Shown: positions 34,063 through 43,809 of the stretch, one piece after another | How positions within the stretch are numbered: the first letter of the stretch is position 1 | Layout of the letters: each line of letters begins with the position of its first letter | Origin: Odontesthes bonariensis | Taxonomy: Eukaryota; Chordata; Actinopteri; Atheriniformes; Atherinopsidae | Direction: 5' to 3' | Assembly: GCF_027942865.1 (NCBI RefSeq) | Contig: NC_134507.1 | Span: 37,854,797-37,918,796 of the forward strand | Length of the DNA stretch: 64,000 nt | Position numbers and translations under genes: made by a program | The notes under the pieces: generated by a model | Database searches by the model: none | What the model was told of the DNA's origin: nothing | What the model saw: only the letters and a program-made list of their open reading frames with translations

Positions 34063-35640
34063 TTAGAAAGACTTTACCCTTTTGCAGGGCTCCCACAAGT
34101 CCTGGGAAATATAAAAGACTTCGGTGCTGGACATGAGGAGCTCCAGCACCCCCCCTGTGCTGCTCTCCATCACGCCCATCACCTCCACTCCAGCTGCCTC
34201 ATCAGTCACAATCAGCACCTGCCAAAACAAACAGCACCTATGTCCCATAATACCTTGCAGCTAGATATTAAACCCCTTTCTTACTCCTTGTTTATTTCTT
34301 TAATCTCTTTCTCAATTGTGTCAGATCATTTGCCATTTTATGTCTGTATAATATACACTAGATTGCCAAAAGTATTCACTCACTCATCCAGATAATTAAA
34401 TTCAGGGGTTCCCATCACTTCCATGGCCACAGGTGTAGAAATTCAAGCCCCTCGGCATGCAGACTGCTTCTACAAACATCTGTGAAAGAATGGCTCGCTC
34501 TCAGGAGCTCAGTGGGTTCCAGCGTGGTGCCATGATAGGATGCCACCTGTGCAACAAGTCCAGTGGAGACATTTCCTCGCTCCTAGATATCCCACAGTCA
34601 GCTGTCAGTGGTGTTAGAACAAAGTGGAAGCGACTGGGAACGCCAGCAGCTCAGCCACCAAGTGGTCGGCCACGTAAAATGACAGAGCGGGTTTGGAGGT
34701 CTGTAGCAATGGACTCTGCAGAAGGTTGGCGACCTTTCTGCAGAGTCAATTGCTGCAGACCTCCAAACTTCATGTGGCCTTTTACATGTTTAAACCAGAG
34801 AAAACAACTCCTTGTATGTGCCTACCGACTTGGCAAATAAAGCTCATTCTGATTCTGATTAGAATGTGTTTTTAGATTAGATGAATTAGAATGCTTTTTA
34901 CTTCTACATTGCTGTAGGGTGTTGTGTGCAGGAAGTCCCCTCCTGCATCCATGTTGGACTTTAAGTGGGTAATCCTGCACTGGCTGCCGAGGTCCAGCTC
35001 CTGGACTGCAGCTTCCCGCCACAGCGTGAGGGAGGCAGAAGCTTTATCCTGTACAGAACACAGTATGAGATGTCAGAACTATAAAGGCACCAGAGATTAC
35101 TCTGTAATGTGCAGCCTACAAGTGACCACAGTAAACATATAAACAACCAGCGCCACAGAAAGAGACAGTTAGCACACTCCCATAGACTACTAAGGTACTC
35201 ACAGAATATGAAACTTATCTTATTTTATCTTCCCTTATTTAGAAACCACAGAGGCTGTCCCTCCTCTCCAATCCTCCCGTTCTCTGGTCTTACCTGCTGC
35301 AGCTTCACCTCACGCAGCGGGACCTCCTCTCTCCCACTGCGGACCTTTTTCACAGCTGAGAGCTAAATAAGAACAAGTTCAATCACTTAGTGGTCTAATT
35401 AGACCTAAACATGTCATTGCAACAGCTTTTCTGTAATAAAACATTTCAAATACTGGTAGGCATTACTTTGTCTACCTAAAATGTTTGTATCTCTGAATTA
35501 CAATTAAGCACGGTAATTTATCTGAGTGTATTAGTGTGTTCTTCTGATGAAGACAAATCAGCATACCTGAACAACTTTGCCCTCCAGTGTGAGGAGGCCC
35601 TTTGTCCCCTTCACATTCTTTATAGTTGTGTGTAGGGACG
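34063..35640 (-). CDS. OB-fold-like protein, last four exons (partial)
   Basis: Minus exons end or start at 35577 (donor GTATGC), 35362-35294 (acceptor TATTTAG, donor GTAAGA), 35048-34902 (acceptor CTGTACAG, donor GTAAAA) and 34218-34063 (acceptor TTTTGGCAG, stop TAA). All junctions are phase 0 and the frame stays open. The product contains LLTLEGKVVQLSAVKKV, EEVPLREVKLQQ, ASASLTLWREAAVQ, GSQCRITHLKSN and FLHTTPYSNVEVL. This strand pattern (GKV..V, ..LREVK, ..LTLW.EA, G..YRI.L, ...L.T...S.I) is that of single-strand nucleic-acid-binding OB domains such as RPA70. Upstream exons were not found; DNA beyond 35640 is hAT and L1 debris. It may be a host gene or a domesticated transposon protein. 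A Tc1 fossil lies in the last intron. Confidence 0.55.
34354..34800 (+). mobile_element. Tc1/mariner element, 5' part only
   Basis: Starts TACACTAGATTGCCAAAAG, a Tc1-family inverted end next to a TA target. The transposase start is at 34490 (MARSQELSGFQRGAMIGC), with the two helix-turn-helix parts (SSLLDIPQSAVSGV, RKM). Sequence after about 34690 is rearranged into a hairpin, and the DDE core is absent. Dead copy. Confidence 0.85.
34691..34769. repeat. Near-perfect inverted repeat (hairpin) within the Tc1 remnant
   Basis: GTTTGGAGGTCTGTAGCAAT... (34691-34726) is the reverse complement of ...ATTGCTGCAGACCTCCAAAC (34731-34769), with two mismatches and one indel around a ~4-base loop. The right arm is the normal Tc1 sequence; the left arm is an inverted duplicate of it. 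Confidence 0.9.
34806..34862 (+). mobile_element. LINE 3' tail
   Basis: CTTGGCAAATAAAGCTCATT followed by (CTGATT)n, the end of an L2/Rex-type element. Only the last ~50 bases are present. Confidence 0.55.
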
Positions 35641-35699
35641 GGGGACAGAGGAGGGCTTTCCTGCAAAGGGGTCCATCCTGCAAACTTTGCAGCACCAAC

Positions 35700-35868
35700 C
35701 CCGCTCCATGCTGTCAGAGATGGAGAAGATCATTAGGCTTTCCCTGGCCCTGCCCATATCTGTCAAAGCATCTGAGCGCTCTTTCTCAGCCTGAAAACCT
35801 GGCTGCGCAGCACCATGACGCAGGAGAGACTAATACATTTGGCCATTATGAACACTCACAGTGACCTT
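35700..35868 (+). pseudogene. hAT dimerisation domain remnant
   Basis: The frame reads MEKIIRLSLALPISVKASER, then SFSA, and in another frame KTWLRSTMTQERLIHLAI and MNTHS. This is the hATC domain (L-x-L-P-V-S-x-A-x-x-E-R-S-F-S ... L-R-S-x-M-x-x-x-R-L-x-x-L-A) of ZMYM1-like transposases. A frame break in the middle shows decay. Confidence 0.8.
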
Positions 35869-35870
35869 AC

Positions 35871-36170
35871 GGATAAATTGGCTTAAACAATTTATCAAGA
35901 ACACATCTTCAATTTGGAACTTCATATCGAATTTAATTTTCTCTAAATTAGGAGGCCTAAATTTCTTTTTACTTTGTAATTATAATGTTGAAAAAATCCC
36001 CTCAAAACTATCCTACTTTCATAAACAGATGCTTCTTTCTTGGTCATTGATCTACAAACATAATTTTCCCCCACACAGATACTACATATAGAACAATATT
36101 GGTATGAAGTTCCAAATTTAAAATGGGTTCTAGATAAATTGTTGCCAATTGCCAATTTATTTTGAAAATA
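35871..36170 (+). mobile_element. L1-type LINE ORF2 fragment
   Basis: The frame WLKQFIKNTSSIWNFI, then FSKLGGLNFFLLCNYNVEK and SYFHKQMLLSWSLIYKHNF, is the well-conserved region after the RT domain of fish L1 elements. It joins the hAT remnant directly and is truncated at both ends. Confidence 0.8.
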
Positions 36171-36329
36171 GTAATACCACCTCAAACCAACTGGGTTATG
36201 TGTAGCACACGGAGCAAGACACCTGAGCTCAGCCACTCTGCTGGGAAATAATATGGGCACGGAGTGCAAAAAGAGCGAGATGAGGAGGTAACTGGGCTAT
36301 ATAGTCCATCCCACCAGCAGTAAATGGCT

Positions 36330-36660
36330 ATTTACCCTTATTGCGGTGTGCAATTAGGGCCGTCATGACTCATAGGATGCGAAAGCATCTATGCTACTAC
36401 ACCAGCCTTCACCATTTCCCCAAGGAAAGACAGCGCCAGTGCATTATGAACCTCATTTATCCTCCTCTCTGCATCAAACACATTCATGCTGCCTTAACTG
36501 AAAACCGTCATTTCCACCTTGCAAATTTGAAAGTCAGGCCAAAATGCCATCGCTGTCAATTTGGGGAAAACGGAAAACTCATGCTACAACATTTCAAATG
36601 TGAGACTTTCAAAGTAATTAGGCTTTGGAACTGTTCAAAGGTTTTAAGATAATCACAGGA
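36330..36660 (+). pseudogene. Possible THAP-like domain remnant
   Basis: The frame CAIRAVMTHRMRKHLCYY, then SLHHFPKERQRQ and C-x2-C (KCHRCQF) further on, loosely follows the THAP pattern of an early Cys, then (F/H)-x-F-P. Several zinc ligands cannot be placed, so this is weak. No clear gene structure surrounds it. Confidence 0.3.
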
Positions 36661-37214
36661 CTATGGTGGGAAACCTCCCAAACTCGCCTTAACCATGGCC
36701 TGAACAGGCTAACGTTATGCCTGTTTGGTTCGTTAGCTAGCTAACTAATGCTAACGTTAGCTAGTGAACGCTAACAGTCAGAGCAGTAATTAAAACATAT
36801 TAACAAACACACTTGCTTGATAACTTACCTTATTTATTCTTCTTCAAAAGATTTAAAAAAAGTGGACTCAGCAGGCTGCCCTCAGTGCCCCGGCCTGTGT
36901 GCTGGACTGCTGCGTTGCTGACATAGACCTAATATACTTTGCTGAGCGGGAGAGACTGAATGTCGCACCATGCACACTTCTTCTTTGAATGCGCAGTGGG
37001 AGTGAGACTGTGTTGCTACTTATTGTTGAATGAGCTTCACTCTAAATAAAGTCATCTTCCCTCTAAACACTAAGTTTTTTGCATTTTTCACCATGCAACT
37101 AACTTTTACTTCATAAAAATCAGTCATAAGTGCATATGGTAATTAACCTAGTAAAGTTAACGAATGTATGTATGTCAGGGCAGCTATTGGACTTTACAGT
37201 GAAGATGTATTGTA
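36661..37214. other. Intergenic, nothing recognised
   Basis: Includes a GCTAACGTTAGC-type palindromic stretch near 36730-36775. No gene supported. Confidence 0.35.
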
Positions 37215-37889
37215 TATAGATAATCCATGAGCCTAGTCAAGCGGTGAAGTTGTAAAGCAATGAGATTGCTGAGATTTTCTCATGAGAATGAGAAAAAAGT
37301 GATCAGAGCTTCATCCTCTGTGGCTGGTTGACTGTTAGAGCTTCCAGCTGCCTCTAACTCCCACACCTCAAAAAACAAATGTCCCTCAAAGGGTAGACAT
37401 CTCAGGTGATGTTCTGACTGGGGTGGTTTATATAATCTATGTGTAGAACTGTTTGTGTTCTACCACCCAGGTATAGACAATAGCTATCCATCAGCTTCTA
37501 TTTATAACACTCTCATGCTCTCTCCTTCACAGTGACGGTGCTGCTGTCAACACAAATAATTATTAACTTCCGTCACAGAAATGGATGTTAATGACATGAT
37601 TTTTATCCACAAGGACAATTCTTTCCAATTCTAAAAAAAAATACAGTTATATTTACTTCTGCGTCCTGCAGGTCTTTTGTTGAAACATCTGAGATCACCC
37701 TGTGACACACACACACACACACACAGACACACAGACACGAGGAAGTTAACCAGCTTGGGCTGCTGCTGATTGGTTGGCAGACACCTCTCTTTCTATTGGC
37801 TCTCAGTCTCCATGTTTCTGATCCTGGACCTGCTGAGATGTCCCAGGCCATTGTTGGCTTTGATCCTCATACATTTAACTTTGTCCTGA
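37215..37889. repeat. Left flank of the RNA array, duplicated at 5.74 kb
   Basis: Matches 5739-6373 closely, including a (CA)n run (37703-37727). The match ends at CTTTGTCCTGAG; from 37890 the sequence is array unit (the U5-U2 spacer). Its last ~80 bases also resemble spacer inside each unit (38790-38867), so the array seems to start at a recombination point within related DNA. Confidence 0.85.
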
Positions 37890-37990
37890 GCGGGCGGGAG
37901 TGCAAAGTTGTACCATCTGAAACGGCTGAAGAGTGCTCACTGCAGCGGGTGGGCGGAGGTGCAAAGTGACGCTTTGTAGGCAAAAAAAGA

Positions 37991-38007
37991 GCACCGCCAC
38001 AAGTGCG
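37991..38007 (+). promoter_or_regulatory. PSE-like element of U2 (unit 1)
   Basis: GCACCGCCACAAGTGCG at -61 to -45 matches the T-C-A-C-C-G-x-x-A form of vertebrate snRNA proximal elements at the required distance. It is repeated at the same offset in every unit. Confidence 0.65.
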
Positions 38008-38051
38008 CATTGTGCCAGGAAGGGCGCTCGGACGTGAAACAGTGGAGGGTT

Positions 38052-38238
38052 ATCGCTTCTCGGCCTTTTGGCTAAGATCAAGTGTAGTATCTGTTCTTAT
38101 CAGTTTAATATCTGATACGTCCTCTATATGAGGACTACATATTAAATGGATTTTTAGGCACAGGGGTTGAAAAAAGGGCTTGCTCCATTCACTCCACGCA
38201 TCGACCCGGTACTGCAGTGCCGCCGGGAACGGTGCACT
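38052..38238 (+). ncRNA. rnu2: U2 snRNA, copy 1 of 14
   Basis: U2 pairs with the intron branch site in the major spliceosome. The first ~75 bases match vertebrate U2 exactly, including the branch-site-recognition GTGTAGTATCTG and stem IIa. The Sm site is ATTTTTA (usual form ATTTTTG). Stem IIb keeps its six pairs but its loop is TATAT rather than TATCC. Stem III is remodelled (CACAGGGGTTG...). Stem IV shows the paired change CCTGG/CCAGG to CCCGG/CCGGG. Length is 187, as usual. A 3'-box-like TTGTGAAATAACAAAAC follows at 38250. This copy lies in the partial first unit but has its own PSE. Confidence 0.95.
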
Positions 38239-38249
38239 CTTCCCAACTC

Positions 38250-38266
38250 TTGTGAAATAACAAAAC
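38250..38266 (+). terminator. 3' box-like element of U2 (unit 1)
   Basis: TTGTGAAATAACAAAAC, 12 bases after the RNA end, loosely fits the snRNA 3' box (G-T-T-T ... A-A-A-R-N-N-A-G-A) needed for Integrator processing. The match is imperfect. Confidence 0.45.
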
Positions 38267-38606
38267 CAGCGGTACATGGTGGTAGTTTCATGGAGCCGTT
38301 GTATTCTGACTTCTAAAATAGGACTATAATCTTTAGAAAAGACGCAGTTTATGAGCATGTCGTGGGACTGAGCTTCCCTGGTTTCCCTGTATGACCATGA
38401 ACACCAAACTACACACAGAGAACAGAGGAGCTTGACAGACACACACTAAGTTATCTGAGAGTCCCATTTTCAGCTGCAGAGAACAATCACATCAGGGAAG
38501 TCGACGTGCAGGCTCAACATCAGCCTCTCAAGCCAACTCTCTGGTAAAATAGGGGAAACGTATGGTTCCAGCACCTATGTAACACATATTTGTCACAGGG
38601 ATTGTG

Positions 38607-38724
38607 GCTTACGGCCACACCGCCCTGAACACGCCCGATCTCGTCCGAACTCGGAAGTCAAGCAGGGTCGGGCCTGGTTAGTACTTGGATGGGAGACCGC
38701 TTGGGAATACCAGGTGCTGTAAGC
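38607..38724 (+). rRNA. 5S rRNA, copy 1 of 14
   Basis: 118 bases from GCTTACGGCC to GCTGTAAGC, with paired ends. The internal control region is present: box A as AGTCAAGCAGGGTCGG (usual AGCTAAGC), then GGGCCTGGTTAGTACTTGG and box C TGGATGGGAGACCG. About seven positions differ from the common somatic vertebrate sequence (C12, G16, C40, A43, T52, C53, T95). 5S rRNA is a component of the large ribosomal subunit, transcribed by Pol III with TFIIIA. Confidence 0.95.
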
Positions 38725-38725
38725 A

Positions 38726-38730
38726 TTTTT
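38726..38730 (+). terminator. Pol III T5 terminator of 5S (unit 1)
   Basis: TTTTT one base after the 3' end of 5S, present in each unit. Confidence 0.85.
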
Positions 38731-38947
38731 CTCTCTTCTCTCTGCATGTCTTTTGTTGAAACATCTGATGATCACCCTGTGATCCATCTCGCTGATCCTG
38801 GATCTGCTAAGGTGTCCCAGGTCATGGTTGCCTTTGATCCTCATACATTTAACTTTGTCCTGACAAAGGAGCAGTTCCAAAAAGTCAAACAGGGACTGCC
38901 TTTGCATTTGACGCAGTCAAACTGCATGCGCCTGGAGAAGCCAAAAG

Positions 38948-39025
38948 GCTTACAGCACCTGGTATTCCCAGACGGTCTCCCCATCCAAGTACTAACCAGG
39001 CCCGACTCTGCTTAGCTTCTGAGAT
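38948..39025 (-). pseudogene. Inverted truncated 5S, copy 1 of 13
   Basis: The minus strand reads 5S from about nucleotide 42 to the end: AGAAGCTAAGCAGAGTCGGG, CCTGGTTAGTACTTGGATGG, then one extra G in box C, then ACCAGGTGCTGTAAGC, followed at once by a TTTT. Its box A is closer to the common vertebrate form than that of the full gene in the same unit. The first ~41 bases are missing. Confidence 0.93.
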
Positions 39026-39264
39026 AAAACTCTGGCTTTTAGTCTGCGAAAAGAGAGTGAAAGTGAACGCCACTTTGAGATGGCTCTGGGATTGGGTCGA
39101 CTGGGAGAATTGCTTGAAAAAAAGCTCAACACCCAATGAGCGGTCAGAACGAAGCCTCAACACCCCTAGTCTTTTGCACAGAGTAAAAGACAAAGCAGCC
39201 ATTGAATAGGGCCCGATTGTTCCTACCTGGTCGGCCGAGGAGCCAGCGTCTCAACCAAGCAAAG

Positions 39265-39283
39265 CTCACCGTGGGGAAGGTGG
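39265..39283 (+). promoter_or_regulatory. PSE-like element of U5 (unit 1)
   Basis: CTCACCGTGGGGAAGGTGG at -65 to -47 from U5 fits the vertebrate PSE (T-C-A-C-C-G-T-G...). Same position in all 13 units. Confidence 0.7.
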
Positions 39284-39329
39284 CTATGCCAACTAGCCTG
39301 ATGCACTGCTCCCGCAGTGTCAAATACTC

Positions 39330-39449
39330 GTACTCTGGTTTCTCTTCATAACGTACAAGTCTTTCGCCTTTTACTAAAGACTTCCGTGGAGAGCAGCATT
39401 AATGAGTTGTTTCTATTTTTGGAAGGCTTTACCTTTGCGGGTGAAGCCC
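39330..39449 (+). ncRNA. rnu5: U5 snRNA, copy 1 of 13
   Basis: U5 holds the two exons during splicing. TACTCTGGTTTCTCTTC opens stem I; the invariant loop CGCCTTTTACTAAAG and the closing CTTCCGTGGAGAG are intact. The Sm site ATTTTTGG lies about 80 bases in, and a 3' hairpin (GGCTTTACC...GGGTGAAGCC) ends the RNA. The stem I internal loop (ATAACGTACAAG) and the segment before the Sm site differ from common U5. I place the start from the PSE distance. A 3'-box-like GTCTGTGCAAAGGAAA follows at 39455. Confidence 0.94.
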
Positions 39450-39746
39450 ATTCTGTCTGTGCAAAGGAAATCTTCTTGCTGTGCCAAGTGACTTCTCGGA
39501 GTAGAGTCACCTTATTTGTTGAGACCGTGCCCGTGTTCAAAGCTGGAGCGCTAAAGTGTTGTTGTTTGAATGGTGCTCAGTGGAGCGGGCGGGAGTGCAA
39601 AGTTGTACCATCTGAAACGGCTGAAGAGTGCTCACTGCAGCGGGTGGGCGGAGGTGCAAAGTGACGCTTTGTAGGCAAAAAAAGAGCACCGCCACAAGTG
39701 CGCATTGTGCCAGGAAGGGCGCTCGGACGTGAAACAGTGGAGGGTT

Positions 39747-39933
39747 ATCGCTTCTCGGCCTTTTGGCTAAGATCAAGTGTAGTATCTGTTCTTATCAGTT
39801 TAATATCTGATACGTCCTCTATATGAGGACTACATATTAAATGGATTTTTAGGCACAGGGGTTGAAAAAAGGGCTTGCTCCATTCACTCCACGCATCGAC
39901 CCGGTACTGCAGTGCCGCCGGGAACGGTGCACT
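39747..39933 (+). ncRNA. rnu2: U2 snRNA, copy 2 of 14
   Basis: Identical to copy 1 by eye; first copy preceded by a full U5-U2 spacer. Confidence 0.95.
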
Positions 39934-40301
39934 CTTCCCAACTCTTGTGAAATAACAAAACCAGCGGTACATGGTGGTAGTTTCATGGAGCCGTTGTATT
40001 CTGACTTCTAAAATAGGACTATAATCTTTAGAAAAGACGCAGTTTATGAGCATGTCGTGGGACTGAGCTTCCCTGGTTTCCCTGTATGACCATGAACACC
40101 AAACTACACACAGAGAACAGAGGAGCTTGACAGACACACACTAAGTTATCTGAGAGTCCCATTTTCAGCTGCAGAGAACAATCACATCAGGGAAGTCGAC
40201 GTGCAGGCTCAACATCAGCCTCTCAAGCCAACTCTCTGGTAAAATAGGGGAAACGTATGGTTCCAGCACCTATGTAACACATATTTGTCACAGGGATTGT
40301 G

Positions 40302-40419
40302 GCTTACGGCCACACCGCCCTGAACACGCCCGATCTCGTCCGAACTCGGAAGTCAAGCAGGGTCGGGCCTGGTTAGTACTTGGATGGGAGACCGCTTGGG
40401 AATACCAGGTGCTGTAAGC
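40302..40419 (+). rRNA. 5S rRNA, copy 2
   Basis: Same sequence as copy 1. Confidence 0.95.
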
Positions 40420-40642
40420 ATTTTTCTCTCTTCTCTCTGCATGTCTTTTGTTGAAACATCTGATGATCACCCTGTGATCCATCTCGCTGATCCTGGATCT
40501 GCTAAGGTGTCCCAGGTCATGGTTGCCTTTGATCCTCATACATTTAACTTTGTCCTGACAAAGGAGCAGTTCCAAAAAGTCAAACAGGGACTGCCTTTGC
40601 ATTTGACGCAGTCAAACTGCATGCGCCTGGAGAAGCCAAAAG

Positions 40643-40720
40643 GCTTACAGCACCTGGTATTCCCAGACGGTCTCCCCATCCAAGTACTAACCAGGCCCGA
40701 CTCTGCTTAGCTTCTGAGAT
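40643..40720 (-). pseudogene. Inverted truncated 5S, copy 2
   Basis: Same as copy 1. Confidence 0.93.
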
Positions 40721-41024
40721 AAAACTCTGGCTTTTAGTCTGCGAAAAGAGAGTGAAAGTGAACGCCACTTTGAGATGGCTCTGGGATTGGGTCGACTGGG
40801 AGAATTGCTTGAAAAAAAGCTCAACACCCAATGAGCGGTCAGAACGAAGCCTCAACACCCCTAGTCTTTTGCACAGAGTAAAAGACAAAGCAGCCATTGA
40901 ATAGGGCCCGATTGTTCCTACCTGGTCGGCCGAGGAGCCAGCGTCTCAACCAAGCAAAGCTCACCGTGGGGAAGGTGGCTATGCCAACTAGCCTGATGCA
41001 CTGCTCCCGCAGTGTCAAATACTC

Positions 41025-41144
41025 GTACTCTGGTTTCTCTTCATAACGTACAAGTCTTTCGCCTTTTACTAAAGACTTCCGTGGAGAGCAGCATTAATGA
41101 GTTGTTTCTATTTTTGGAAGGCTTTACCTTTGCGGGTGAAGCCC
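41025..41144 (+). ncRNA. rnu5: U5 snRNA, copy 2
   Basis: Same as copy 1. Confidence 0.94.
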
Positions 41145-41441
41145 ATTCTGTCTGTGCAAAGGAAATCTTCTTGCTGTGCCAAGTGACTTCTCGGAGTAGA
41201 GTCACCTTATTTGTTGAGACCGTGCCCGTGTTCAAAGCTGGAGCGCTAAAGTGTTGTTGTTTGAATGGTGCTCAGTGGAGCGGGCGGGAGTGCAAAGTTG
41301 TACCATCTGAAACGGCTGAAGAGTGCTCACTGCAGCGGGTGGGCGGAGGTGCAAAGTGACGCTTTGTAGGCAAAAAAAGAGCACCGCCACAAGTGCGCAT
41401 TGTGCCAGGAAGGGCGCTCGGACGTGAAACAGTGGAGGGTT

Positions 41442-41628
41442 ATCGCTTCTCGGCCTTTTGGCTAAGATCAAGTGTAGTATCTGTTCTTATCAGTTTAATA
41501 TCTGATACGTCCTCTATATGAGGACTACATATTAAATGGATTTTTAGGCACAGGGGTTGAAAAAAGGGCTTGCTCCATTCACTCCACGCATCGACCCGGT
41601 ACTGCAGTGCCGCCGGGAACGGTGCACT
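41442..41628 (+). ncRNA. rnu2: U2 snRNA, copy 3
   Basis: No difference seen from copy 1. Confidence 0.95.
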
Positions 41629-41996
41629 CTTCCCAACTCTTGTGAAATAACAAAACCAGCGGTACATGGTGGTAGTTTCATGGAGCCGTTGTATTCTGAC
41701 TTCTAAAATAGGACTATAATCTTTAGAAAAGACGCAGTTTATGAGCATGTCGTGGGACTGAGCTTCCCTGGTTTCCCTGTATGACCATGAACACCAAACT
41801 ACACACAGAGAACAGAGGAGCTTGACAGACACACACTAAGTTATCTGAGAGTCCCATTTTCAGCTGCAGAGAACAATCACATCAGGGAAGTCGACGTGCA
41901 GGCTCAACATCAGCCTCTCAAGCCAACTCTCTGGTAAAATAGGGGAAACGTATGGTTCCAGCACCTATGTAACACATATTTGTCACAGGGATTGTG

Positions 41997-42114
41997 GCTT
42001 ACGGCCACACCGCCCTGAACACGCCCGATCTCGTCCGAACTCGGAAGTCAAGCAGGGTCGGGCCTGGTTAGTACTTGGATGGGAGACCGCTTGGGAATAC
42101 CAGGTGCTGTAAGC
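41997..42114 (+). rRNA. 5S rRNA, copy 3
   Basis: No difference seen from copy 1. Confidence 0.95.
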
Positions 42115-42337
42115 ATTTTTCTCTCTTCTCTCTGCATGTCTTTTGTTGAAACATCTGATGATCACCCTGTGATCCATCTCGCTGATCCTGGATCTGCTAA
42201 GGTGTCCCAGGTCATGGTTGCCTTTGATCCTCATACATTTAACTTTGTCCTGACAAAGGAGCAGTTCCAAAAAGTCAAACAGGGACTGCCTTTGCATTTG
42301 ACGCAGTCAAACTGCATGCGCCTGGAGAAGCCAAAAG

Positions 42338-42415
42338 GCTTACAGCACCTGGTATTCCCAGACGGTCTCCCCATCCAAGTACTAACCAGGCCCGACTCTG
42401 CTTAGCTTCTGAGAT
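42338..42415 (-). pseudogene. Inverted truncated 5S, copy 3
   Basis: No difference seen from copy 1. Confidence 0.93.
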
Positions 42416-42719
42416 AAAACTCTGGCTTTTAGTCTGCGAAAAGAGAGTGAAAGTGAACGCCACTTTGAGATGGCTCTGGGATTGGGTCGACTGGGAGAAT
42501 TGCTTGAAAAAAAGCTCAACACCCAATGAGCGGTCAGAACGAAGCCTCAACACCCCTAGTCTTTTGCACAGAGTAAAAGACAAAGCAGCCATTGAATAGG
42601 GCCCGATTGTTCCTACCTGGTCGGCCGAGGAGCCAGCGTCTCAACCAAGCAAAGCTCACCGTGGGGAAGGTGGCTATGCCAACTAGCCTGATGCACTGCT
42701 CCCGCAGTGTCAAATACTC

Positions 42720-42839
42720 GTACTCTGGTTTCTCTTCATAACGTACAAGTCTTTCGCCTTTTACTAAAGACTTCCGTGGAGAGCAGCATTAATGAGTTGT
42801 TTCTATTTTTGGAAGGCTTTACCTTTGCGGGTGAAGCCC
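42720..42839 (+). ncRNA. rnu5: U5 snRNA, copy 3
   Basis: No difference seen from copy 1. Confidence 0.94.
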
Positions 42840-43136
42840 ATTCTGTCTGTGCAAAGGAAATCTTCTTGCTGTGCCAAGTGACTTCTCGGAGTAGAGTCAC
42901 CTTATTTGTTGAGACCGTGCCCGTGTTCAAAGCTGGAGCGCTAAAGTGTTGTTGTTTGAATGGTGCTCAGTGGAGCGGGCGGGAGTGCAAAGTTGTACCA
43001 TCTGAAACGGCTGAAGAGTGCTCACTGCAGCGGGTGGGCGGAGGTGCAAAGTGACGCTTTGTAGGCAAAAAAAGAGCACCGCCACAAGTGCGCATTGTGC
43101 CAGGAAGGGCGCTCGGACGTGAAACAGTGGAGGGTT

Positions 43137-43323
43137 ATCGCTTCTCGGCCTTTTGGCTAAGATCAAGTGTAGTATCTGTTCTTATCAGTTTAATATCTGA
43201 TACGTCCTCTATATGAGGACTACATATTAAATGGATTTTTAGGCACAGGGGTTGAAAAAAGGGCTTGCTCCATTCACTCCACGCATCGACCCGGTACTGC
43301 AGTGCCGCCGGGAACGGTGCACT
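43137..43323 (+). ncRNA. rnu2: U2 snRNA, copy 4
   Basis: No difference seen from copy 1. Confidence 0.95.
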
Positions 43324-43691
43324 CTTCCCAACTCTTGTGAAATAACAAAACCAGCGGTACATGGTGGTAGTTTCATGGAGCCGTTGTATTCTGACTTCTA
43401 AAATAGGACTATAATCTTTAGAAAAGACGCAGTTTATGAGCATGTCGTGGGACTGAGCTTCCCTGGTTTCCCTGTATGACCATGAACACCAAACTACACA
43501 CAGAGAACAGAGGAGCTTGACAGACACACACTAAGTTATCTGAGAGTCCCATTTTCAGCTGCAGAGAACAATCACATCAGGGAAGTCGACGTGCAGGCTC
43601 AACATCAGCCTCTCAAGCCAACTCTCTGGTAAAATAGGGGAAACGTATGGTTCCAGCACCTATGTAACACATATTTGTCACAGGGATTGTG

Positions 43692-43809
43692 GCTTACGGC
43701 CACACCGCCCTGAACACGCCCGATCTCGTCCGAACTCGGAAGTCAAGCAGGGTCGGGCCTGGTTAGTACTTGGATGGGAGACCGCTTGGGAATACCAGGT
43801 GCTGTAAGC
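43692..43809 (+). rRNA. 5S rRNA, copy 4
   Basis: No difference seen from copy 1. Confidence 0.95.

Noticed and set aside
39225-39330. U1-like stretch CCTACCTGGTCGG before U5
   Set aside because: Beyond CTACCTGG it does not follow U1, has no Sm site, and the CTCACCGTGGGG part fits the U5 PSE by position.
38050-39664. Repeated open frames of 64-130 codons on both strands in each array unit
   Set aside because: They overlap U2, 5S and U5 or their spacers and exist in every copy only because the unit is copied. In the divergent last unit, changes fall on amino-acid-altering sites as freely as on silent ones.
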